Of a stretch of 39,922 nt of DNA, positions 27,601 to 33,267 are shown one piece after another. Below the pieces are notes generated by a model. The model did no database searches. It saw only the letters and a program-made list of their open reading frames with translations, and had not been told where the DNA came from. The stretch is from BNXB01 sp031556375 (GTDB lineage Bacteria > Bacteroidota > Bacteroidia > Bacteroidales > Azobacteroidaceae), in contig JAVBTA010000022.1 in NCBI GenBank assembly GCA_031556375.1, positions 1 to 39,922 on the forward strand, read 5' to 3'. The stretch's first letter is position 1. Each line of letters begins with the position of its first letter. A program made the position numbers and the translations under genes.

Positions 27601-30374
27601 TTACTCAAATCACAATCTTCATATCCTATAACCGGAAATGCCGTATTATTATCCATAATACGCGCCCATATTAAACAATTATTATAATTACCTGAAAGTG
27701 TGTACGTTAAAACGGCAGTTTCATTTGGAAAAATATCTATACCAACCTGATCCGTTGTAACATAAGAACTACCTTCAAAAGGATTACCTGTTGTTCCACC
27801 ATTGTAGAACGATATCGGACAGGATGCCGCAATGGTCGCCATACCCTTATTGTATATAGTAAGAGTAACCGTCGTAGAGGTCGCGTTCAGTACATTCACC
27901 TCCATATTCCTAAACATGGCATCAGGATAACGTGTCACGGGAACATAATCCTGGCCACTTCTTACAATAGGTTGCTGTATCCAGGAACCGTTGTAAGGAT
28001 AAATCTTTTTCCCGTTTTTAGTATACTCTGTAAGCATGGATTGCGGGCGAGAATTGATTTTAAGATCTTCACCTACCTGTAATGGATCATACATCCCTTG
28101 ATTCCAGACCGGAGGGCAAGGCGCCCATTTATGACCGCTGTATTCATATACATTAATCCAACCGGCTGAACCGGCAAGTGTCCGAGAATTGCTAGTTTGT
28201 GTAACAAGGATGTCGGCACTACCATCCAGATTTACATCGGCAATGGTAGGGTACTCGAATGCCGTACCACAAAATACGGGTGTACTGAACATAATAGAAG
28301 TTCCTGTAGTGCTCGTCGTTTCTGAGAGGGTCACGTAGTCATTATTTCCCTTTTTAGGAGAAATCACACGCAAAGTAGTTTCGTCGCGATAACATAAATC
28401 CTTTGCATCATCATTATTAAAATCGAAGAGGGTAATGCCTGTATTCTGTGAACGGTCACTATGTTCCATGCCCCAACTTAGTTTCAATTTATCTTCAACG
28501 TCCTGAGCTTGTGCATCGTATGTTAACCCAATAATATGCCCTCCCTCCGGTGTCCTGTTGAATCTTCTATTCGAATTTGAAGCTTGATTATTATCCCAAC
28601 CTGCATCAGTTCCTGTACTTGCGGCAGTTCCCTGACGCAATTTTTCGTCACTTAACGGGTGGAATTTGATACCGGTGCGACCGTCATTACTGGTAGCCCT
28701 GTTAATATAAACTCCCCCTGACAAAATACATATTTCGGGAAGCCTACGTGTATAGGCCGAACCATCCCAACCATCTTGCTTATCATTAATATCTCCTATA
28801 AAAGGAATACTAAAATTCCCATGCTCCCCATCAGAATAATAGGTTACGGCAGCTTTGGCTGTTGAAGGATCCCGCGGATCCCAAACATAAACCAATACTT
28901 TGAGATCCAAACTTCCATTATCACCAAAAGAGGCAACAATAATATCTTCGTATCCGTCGCCATCAATATCGGCAACGCGGGTAAAACCATCGCTCAAATA
29001 AAGCGTTGTGGTTGAATTGTTCGGATTTTCTTTTACAGTTACAGATGCAGGACCTTCTATGGTTGTATAAGTATTTTGTGAATGATCTGTCAAACTGTTT
29101 ATTTGTATCTTATGAATACGGTTTCCTGCTATGATTTCTTGTTGCCCATCCCCATCTATATCATATACAGCAATAACAGGCACAAAATTATCTGAATAAC
29201 CACCGTTACCCGGACGACGACCCGTCATGGCAACACTCCTGATATTATTGGCAGAGGTTTCCGTCGTTGGATTTGCATAACTATTATCGGCTAAGCCCGA
29301 AGTAATACTACTGGATCTGGGTGTACTTGCTGTACCTTGCCACGACATAAGCAAAGCTCCTGTGGCGCCATTGAATATTTTATTATATACAATAACTTCG
29401 GGAATATTATCCCCGTTAAGGTCGGCAATATAGGGCTGAGGATATCCAAACAGAGATTGAGAAGCAGTAAGAGGTGCCGCATAGTTTACGGCAACCCCAT
29501 TGGCTCTGCCTTCCCATAGCATGGATATTCCTGTGATGTCAGCTCCATTGAAAGATGGTTTAAGGGCACAAACTCTCCCATTGGTTTGAGCTACTACAAT
29601 TTCACCCATTCCATCTTTATCAAGATCGGCTAATGCCAGTATTGAAGGAGGACGATGATAGGGATCCCCCATACCAAAGTTAACTTCAAAATCGTATTGG
29701 TACATTCTTACACCGGTTTGACCATTATATATATTAATGTATCGGCCATATCTTGCGGCTGCTCCATCTGAAAAACCGGTTACACCTATCATAACAATTT
29801 CAGGTTTTCCATCTCCATTAAGGTCTCCAACCATCGGAGAAGTAAAACCATCAATACAAAAATTTCCAGCAGGATTCCCATTGTCTGTGCTATACTTTTT
29901 CTTAATGCCAAAAGGCACATTGGACGGCATTACATTATAGCAATTCATATCCCCAAAAATAACATTGTCCGGATAATTATATTCTGCAACATTGATCGAC
30001 AGTGTGGCTGTAGCTTCCAGAGCCCCGCAACTCACCTTATAACCAATGTTAACAACTGTATTACGACAAGCCGAACCCGGCATAAATTCAATGTAGCCAT
30101 CAGGCAACACTTGCGCAGTACCCTGATTCTCCGGGTGCAGAGCTGAAGTTACCGTCAGTATGTAATCAGAACAAGGCACTACGTCGTTTACGAGTACATT
30201 GACCTTCACCTTTTGTAAGGGACCGATAAATGCTTGATCATTAATCGCGGTAAGGGTCGAAATCTGTCCCCAGAGTGTAGGTAATAACCCGAATAGAAAA
30301 AAAATCAACGTTAATCCGTATCGCAATACATATTGACTCCGGATCAATCTTGGTTGAATTGTTGGATGTTTCAT
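21645..30374 (-). CDS. Giant T9SS-exported surface protein: FG-GAP propeller, Ig/PKD-like stalk, sorting domain
   Basis: This protein of 2909 residues starts with a signal peptide (cleavage after about residue 36, LPTLWGQ). Residues about 180-730 carry seven calcium-loop repeats of the FG-GAP/VCBS type, for example GDLNGDGKPEIVMIG, ADLDKDGMGEIVVA, ADLNGDNIPEVIVY, YDIDGDGQQEII, ADIDGDGYEDIIVAS, DFNNDDAKDL and ADVNLDGSADILV, so a seven-bladed propeller is likely. From about 960 to 2560 follow Ig-like and PKD-like sandwiches (units of the type VTGGTxxxG, EVTVTW, VTYxS), then a cadherin-like sandwich (2561-2648), and at the end a T9SS type A sorting domain (YPNPTLGILKVLN and GTYIVQYDGKTYKVIKK). 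It should be displayed on or released from the outer membrane; adhesion or glycan binding is inferred. An A-rich leader precedes the ATG. The 1.5-kb internal duplication is listed separately. Confidence 0.9.
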   Translation of the reverse strand: MKHPTIQPRLIRSQYVLRYGLTLIFFLFGLLPTLWGQISTLTAINDQAFIGPLQKVKVNVLVNDVVPCSDYILTVTSALHPENQGTAQVLPDGYIEFMPGSACRNTVVNIGYKVSCGALEATATLSINVAEYNYPDNVIFGDMNCYNVMPSNVPFGIKKKYSTDNGNPAGNFCIDGFTSPMVGDLNGDGKPEIVMIGVTGFSDGAAARYGRYINIYNGQTGVRMYQYDFEVNFGMGDPYHRPPSILALADLDKDGMGEIVVAQTNGRVCALKPSFNGADITGISMLWEGRANGVAVNYAAPLTASQSLFGYPQPYIADLNGDNIPEVIVYNKIFNGATGALLMSWQGTASTPRSSSITSGLADNSYANPTTETSANNIRSVAMTGRRPGNGGYSDNFVPVIAVYDIDGDGQQEIIAGNRIHKIQINSLTDHSQNTYTTIEGPASVTVKENPNNSTTTLYLSDGFTRVADIDGDGYEDIIVASFGDNGSLDLKVLVYVWDPRDPSTAKAAVTYYSDGEHGNFSIPFIGDINDKQDGWDGSAYTRRLPEICILSGGVYINRATSNDGRTGIKFHPLSDEKLRQGTAASTGTDAGWDNNQASNSNRRFNRTPEGGHIIGLTYDAQAQDVEDKLKLSWGMEHSDRSQNTGITLFDFNNDDAKDLCYRDETTLRVISPKKGNNDYVTLSETTSTTGTSIMFSTPVFCGTAFEYPTIADVNLDGSADILVTQTSNSRTLAGSAGWINVYEYSGHKWAPCPPVWNQGMYDPLQVGEDLKINSRPQSMLTEYTKNGKKIYPYNGSWIQQPIVRSGQDYVPVTRYPDAMFRNMEVNVLNATSTTVTLTIYNKGMATIAASCPISFYNGGTTGNPFEGSSYVTTDQVGIDIFPNETAVLTYTLSGNYNNCLIWARIMDNNTAFPVIGYEDCDLSNNTMSGIDCPYLQIKTTVYPSNVICGANGVTRLSVTNMAGGAAVYNGTPAFQWYKNDIIIPDAVHDFYIASEAGRYSCLVEDGICRKKTDDEIITVNSGSNIDKLVLNALPATGYLCDPPGQVSITVGNPDSYSTPVEYIWYKDNVLQSAQTTNTYVADTEGVYRLALVSGGCMVTETFKVTQTTNKIPAIQNVTQPAAVCTGNPLILSVPAVTDNGCPVVSEGWQISTTVGGSSFVNFDPSTEVTLIDNGKYIRYYALNDCGTSYSNEVLIAVMTVPTIANITAPAAICEKSNLSMTNPSVLNNGGSPVISASWQKETASGSAVYEDISMPYTVSKDDNGTKIRYRVTNVCGDSYSNEVVITVNPLPVPVLNGLSSAAKGQSGIVYTTDAGMTDYVWGITGGTITSGGNNFDQATVTWGNGSTGIITVTYKSNACQSEQPSGKTVALSSQSLPVLTGATTVCPVTRCTYTTDPGKYDYEWTIAGGTPQTSTIGSNTVDVLWDGSVAPSVKVSYRHQDNPGLPLVEITESNITKQQVTTITKVPVGNTVCHNNSHTMDVEADCEGTPDYQWKKDGTTNVGTNSASYTATETGNYTVTVSGVCGTATTDPVTVTVKSQPVATLNGAATAVTTQQVTYTAGTGSNYNWNIGDATRVSGGDVSDNTVTVYWTEAGTKTVTVNYTVDGCPTNTSTTNIIVSSQGTPVINDMDYSKTNVCFNTSQTYSTKTNMFNYTWTVAGGTISSGQNTNEITVLWGSAGAGTIKVAYSEDVLASPVESAETNITIHNKPSVGIITAPAGVCNNTNLNLVTPSVSSSLGVTQNWYLNDVIFTSGNSVDYSQNGQQLYYEATNACGTAESNTTTIKVYPTPVAGTFSDISVCSGASHSIIIPDGGVNLSYYTWSGGSAVGIPDYSGTNMITIPGFVAPNVLSVNTVTIDVIPYYYGAVGTHCPGTATSFTVTVNPLPVPTISGTVTAAKGQEGVVYTTEPGKNNYDWEVVGGTITSGGDNFDAVTVTWGDVSPGTVTVTYKSNGCAAETPCSHMVSLANQAVPHISGTEVVCPENGNSYTYITENNKYDYVWTVTGGTVTSGQNSNEVTVTWDEFSVADVKVTYRHENNPGLPLVEETKNITKQAITKITTAPVGNTVCHNNTHTMTVVATGEGTLNYQWKKGTVDVGTNNDSYTATETGSYTVTVTGSCSSATSADAIVTVKIEPQASLSGIATAITTQQVTYTAGMGSNYNWSIGDATLISGGTSSDNTVTVYWTAAGSKGVSVNYMVDGCPTTTATQTTVISAQGTPVIDDMDYSKTNVCFNTTQTYSTKSGMFNYVWTVTGGTVSLGQNTNEITVLWGSAGTGSIKVAYGEEASASPVESAEIEIIIHDKPSIGTVSAPAGVCDNTSLDLTAPAVTSILPVSTQGWKLNNQDFISGDIVTYAQNGQQLYYEAVNACGTGTTNAVGITVYQLPTVIANVTPQSICPGESIDLSTTVINSAGNTLSFYTTETGGTALTGSIVSPTATTTYYVEAQNSNNCMSLTRTPVTVTLKTGTAITAQPAAPSSPVGVNNSFSLSVTAEGNDLTYQWYKKGYGETTFSALAGATSASYTVNPTAASDYGQYYVEVNGDCGTAQTSNIVTVYILSQDATLKDLAFDGTTVPGFDPAITTYQCYLDCDRDKVVLTAVPNDANAVLNPTSPRTVGLSPGDNLFTFTVTAEDGLTTKTYTINLIRDCYVPRIIKDLEDASVCIGGSHTWSIEVEGKDLTYEWYCGNNRIMGVNSNTITIRDVKLIDYERYYVIVRSNYNGFISSAYSKRVKLWVADYLPAHLKFAEYPNPATVGNTYHIKVDGYQDVTKYAWSYSQEGVDFSPETGKETENETWATFGNLAAGTGTLKVTMDHPCGTREVAQTITVQYPTGVEDITATVVSIYPNPTLGILKVLNTTSNQEIRVMDVTGSLKGTFKTQEGVTIIDLTGYAKGTYIVQYDGKTYKVIKK
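23211..24725 (-). repeat. Internal duplication, copy B (about residues 1883-2387)
   Basis: This block of about 505 residues repeats the block at 25000-26510 in the same order: LPVPTISGTVTAAKGQEG, then YRHENNPGLPLVEETKNITK, PVGNTVCHNNTHTMTV, QQVTYTAGMGSNYNWSIGDAT, MDYSKTNVCFNTTQTYSTK, and QNGQQLYYEAVNACGTG. Nucleotide similarity between the copies is still visible by eye, so the duplication arose within the gene and then diverged. Confidence 0.85.
25000..26510 (-). repeat. Internal duplication, copy A (about residues 1288-1791)
   Basis: This is the partner of copy B, with LPVPVLNGLSSAAKGQSG, YRHQDNPGLPLVEITESNIT, PVGNTVCHNNSHTMDV, QQVTYTAGTGSNYNWNIGDAT, MDYSKTNVCFNTSQTYSTK and QNGQQLYYEATNACGTA in the same order. 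A single unduplicated domain of about 90 residues (24726-24999) lies between the copies. Confidence 0.85.
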
Positions 30375-30419
30375 TTTAAATATTTTTTTAGGATGTTGTG
30401 TTTATCCATTACAATTTTC

Positions 30420-30443
30420 ATATTCCATTCAATTATGGAATAT
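30420..30443. repeat. 9-bp inverted repeat in the leader of the giant gene
   Basis: ATATTCCAT (30420-30428) and ATGGAATAT (30435-30443) are perfect complements around a 6-base spacer, 46-69 bases before the start codon. It could be a leader hairpin or a protein-binding site. Confidence 0.5.
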
Positions 30444-30482
30444 TATACATATACATTTTTGGAAAAAATCAAACGCCACCCC

Positions 30483-30505
30483 TAAGAAATCACTGTGATT
30501 TCTTA
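30483..30505. promoter_or_regulatory. 23-bp perfect palindrome, operator-like
   Basis: The 11-bp half site TAAGAAATCAC is followed by a single T and then by its exact complement. One base between the arms is too little for an RNA loop, so a dimeric DNA-binding protein is the better explanation. It lies about 110-130 bases upstream of the giant gene's ATG. Confidence 0.5.
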
Positions 30506-30683
30506 ATATAAAGGACATTAAAGAGTGAAGTTAAGAAAGAAAATCTAAAGTGTCAATTTTAATAAAAAGACTAAATTAAAGACAATAGGACTCTTCGTTA
30601 GTGTATATTTCTTTTACAAATCACTTATATTATCCCCTAATCATCGCTGCAAATATACAAACTTATTTCAAATTGTCAAAAAA

Positions 30684-30735
30684 AATCCTAAAATTCATCA
30701 AAAAACAGGAAATAAGTTTGATGAATTTTAGGATT
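30684..30735 (-). terminator. Rho-independent terminator of the GH92 operon
   Basis: Perfect 19-bp arms (30684-30702 and 30717-30735; core CCTAAAATTCATCAAA) enclose a 14-base loop. Read on the minus strand the stem is followed by a run of eight T (GGATTTTTTTTGAC), the form of an intrinsic terminator. It lies about 220 bases after the GH92 stop, leaving a long 3' untranslated region, and would insulate the giant gene. Confidence 0.85.
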
Positions 30736-30788
30736 AAACAAGGTAGGGAGGCTGTATTAAAGGCTGAACTACAGTTTAGAACGGTTAT

Positions 30789-30897
30789 AAATTGTAAGTT
30801 TCATTAATAACAGAGTTCATTTATCTTTGTTTTCAGAGATTACTACTGGCTTTCTAAGCGACTATACCTTCTATGTCACATAGTAAACTTACAATTT
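30789..30897. repeat. Inverted repeat in the GH92 3' region
   Basis: AAATTGTAAGTTT (30789-30801) and AAACTTACAATTT (30885-30897) are perfect complements 83 bases apart. Similarity continues outward with mismatches for about 15 more bases on each side. It may be a decayed miniature element or a 3'-untranslated fold; no gene lies within. Confidence 0.5.
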
Positions 30898-30954
30898 GCA
30901 ACTTCAAAACAGTCTATGAGGATTTTGAACATCCTCTCTAAAAATAAATAATCA

Positions 30955-33249
30955 TTATTTTCCGGAATACGAATACGGTGCCGAATCAAGGCTGATTCCT
31001 CGTTGTTTATTCGGTTGGGCTCCCATTTTGAACTGGATATTGCCACCTTTTTTTAACTCATTGATTACAAAATAATTTTTACCGTAAATTTTACCGTTCA
31101 TATTAATATTTTGTACATAAACATTTTTATCATTATTATCCAACGAACTGATTATCAATCTCTTTCCTTTTTGCAAATGCAAAGTTGCTTTTGAAAACAA
31201 TGGAGAACCGACAACATACTGACCGCTACCAGGACATACAGGATAGAATCCCAATGCGGAGAAGACATACCAAGCCGAAGTTTGACCGTTATCTTCATCA
31301 CCACAATAACCATCAGGAGTAGCAGAATACAACTTATTCATCACATCACGAAGGTGATATTGTGCTTTCCATGGTTCTCCCGAATAATTGTAGAGATAGA
31401 TCATATGTTGGATCGGCTGGTTTCCATGAGCATAATTCCCCATGTTCATGATTTGCATTTCACGGATTTCGTGAATAGTACCACCATAATAACTGTCATC
31501 AAAGACCGGAGGCAATGCGAATACCGTATCCAACATCGTGTTAAACATTTTATTTCCTCCCATAAGCTCGATCAATCCCTGTGGGTCATGGAAGACAGAC
31601 CATGTATAATGCAATGAATTACCTTCGGTAAAGTCGCCTCCCCATTTGAAAGGACTGAACGGATCACTGAATGTTCCGTTTTCTTTCTTTCCGCACATCA
31701 GGTTATAATCTTTACGGAACAGATTACGAAAATTCTGACTCCTTTTCGCATACACATCTATCTCACTCTGAGGACGGTTCAAAGCTTTACCAACCTGATA
31801 GATACACCAGTCATTGTAGGCATATTCAAGAGTACGCGCAGCGCTTTCGTTGATTTTTACGTCGCAAGGCACATAACCCAACTTATTATAATATTCGTAA
31901 CCCGCTCTACCTGTGGAATATACTTTAGGGTGTTGGTGATTGGCCGAATATACCAAACCTTCCCATAGATCATTCGTGTCTTTTACTTTAATCCCTTGCA
32001 GGAACGCATCGGCAAGAATTGATGCCGAGTTGTTTCCAACCATACAGCTACGGTGTCCCGGGCTGGCCCATTCGGGGAAGAAATTACTTTCCTTGTAAGT
32101 ATTGATCAATCCTTCCTGGATTTGCGCGTTGATTTCCGGGTACATCAGGTTCAAAAGCGGGAACAAACAACGGAAAGTATCCCAGAATCCACTATCGGTA
32201 AACATATAGCCAGGCAAAACCTGTCCATTGTACGGGCTGTAATGCACCACCTGACCGTTTTTATCGATTTCGAAAAATTTACGGGGAAAAAGCAATGATC
32301 TGTAAAGGCAGGAATAGAATGTACGATATTGGTCTATACTACCACCTTCTACTTCTATTTTTCCAAGCTCTTTGTTCCATTCAGCTTTTCCGGCTTCTGC
32401 AACAGTTTCAATAGGATCGTTCTTCAATTCTTTCAGATTCAATGCAGCCTGTTCAAAGCTAATGAATGAAGAAGCCACACGAACATTGATTTTTTTCTTT
32501 TGCTTACACTGTATTCCAACAATCGCACCGACGTGATTTTCAGCCTTTTCCGAAACTCCTTTCAGGATATCTCCATTGGCAAAAACCTCAGCAGAGAAGA
32601 ACGGTTCTTCAAACTGGATAATAAAATAATTCTTAAAATTTTCAGGAACACCTCCGCTATTTTTGGTTGTGTAACCGATAATCTGATTTTTTTCAGGAAC
32701 TAATTTGATGTATGAACCTTTATCAAAAGCGTCGATTACCAGAAACGCGCTGTCTGTTTGAGGATATGAAAACCGGAAGATACAAGCTCTTTCCGTTGGC
32801 GAGAACTCGGCAAATACATCATGATCAGCCAGATAAACGCTATAATAATAAGGCAATGCTGTTTCTGCTTTGTGAGAGAACCAACTGGCACGTTGATGTT
32901 GTTCAAATACTTTCTTTCCTGTTACAGGCATAATAGAAAATTGACCATAGTCATTGATCCATGGGCTAGGCTGGTGAGTTTGCTTGAATCCTTTTATTTT
33001 TTGTTCAAGTTTGCCATTTGGAAATAAACCACCATAGCAATAAGTCCATCCGTTGCCCATATCATTCATTTGTGGGGTCCAGAAATTCATCCCCCAGGGA
33101 CGTGCAATCGCAGGATACAGGTTTCCGGTAGATAAAGCGTGAGTTGATTGAGTCCCCATTCTGGGGCTTACATACTGAACCGGATTTTCAATAGCCATCA
33201 AAGGCAATAAAACCAGAGTAGTTAATAGAGTTAGAATTGTTTTTTTCAT
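30955..33249 (-). CDS. GH92 exo-alpha-mannosidase
   Basis: This is an exported GH92 glycosidase of 764 residues. The family comprises calcium-dependent inverting alpha-mannosidases acting on N-glycans, yeast mannan and related chains. The signal peptide is MKKTILTLLTTLVLLPLMA. The N-terminal beta-sandwich (to about 270) is followed by an (alpha/alpha)6 barrel with PGYMFTDSGFWDTFR, SPGHRSCMVGNNSA, YYGGTIHEIREM and the family signature GDEDNGQTSAWYVFSALGFYPVCPG, written here by its parts GDEDNGQTSAW and GFYPVCPG. The Glu of TIHE and the Asp residues of GDED fit the catalytic acid and base of the family. The frame opens at 33267, immediately after the upstream gene, but the ATG at 33249 gives the clean signal peptide. 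It is the last gene of a run with a putative glycosidase, addA and a sugar transporter. Linkage specificity is not determined. Confidence 0.95.
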   Translation of the reverse strand: MKKTILTLLTTLVLLPLMAIENPVQYVSPRMGTQSTHALSTGNLYPAIARPWGMNFWTPQMNDMGNGWTYCYGGLFPNGKLEQKIKGFKQTHQPSPWINDYGQFSIMPVTGKKVFEQHQRASWFSHKAETALPYYYSVYLADHDVFAEFSPTERACIFRFSYPQTDSAFLVIDAFDKGSYIKLVPEKNQIIGYTTKNSGGVPENFKNYFIIQFEEPFFSAEVFANGDILKGVSEKAENHVGAIVGIQCKQKKKINVRVASSFISFEQAALNLKELKNDPIETVAEAGKAEWNKELGKIEVEGGSIDQYRTFYSCLYRSLLFPRKFFEIDKNGQVVHYSPYNGQVLPGYMFTDSGFWDTFRCLFPLLNLMYPEINAQIQEGLINTYKESNFFPEWASPGHRSCMVGNNSASILADAFLQGIKVKDTNDLWEGLVYSANHQHPKVYSTGRAGYEYYNKLGYVPCDVKINESAARTLEYAYNDWCIYQVGKALNRPQSEIDVYAKRSQNFRNLFRKDYNLMCGKKENGTFSDPFSPFKWGGDFTEGNSLHYTWSVFHDPQGLIELMGGNKMFNTMLDTVFALPPVFDDSYYGGTIHEIREMQIMNMGNYAHGNQPIQHMIYLYNYSGEPWKAQYHLRDVMNKLYSATPDGYCGDEDNGQTSAWYVFSALGFYPVCPGSGQYVVGSPLFSKATLHLQKGKRLIISSLDNNDKNVYVQNINMNGKIYGKNYFVINELKKGGNIQFKMGAQPNKQRGISLDSAPYSYSGK

Positions 33250-33267
33250 ATTTATTATTTTTACCAT

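Larger units (their letters stand above)
30375..30954. other. 580-base non-coding gap before the giant surface-protein gene
   Basis: No convincing gene lies here. The longest open frame (30601-30807, GTG start) runs through a hairpin and has no family features. The gap holds, in order, an inverted repeat at 30420-30443, a 23-bp palindrome at 30483-30505, a strong terminator hairpin at 30684-30735, and an imperfect inverted repeat at about 30775-30912. I could not find a TAnnTTTG promoter for the giant gene here. Confidence 0.7.

Noticed and set aside
21645..30374. Repeats in the giant gene as a CRISPR or tandem-repeat array
   Set aside because: The similarity is at protein-domain level, in frame and diverged, with no short identical repeats and unique spacers.
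30601..30807. 68-codon open frame on the plus strand
   Set aside because: It starts with GTG, has no ribosome site, and runs through the 19-bp terminator hairpin; no family resemblance.
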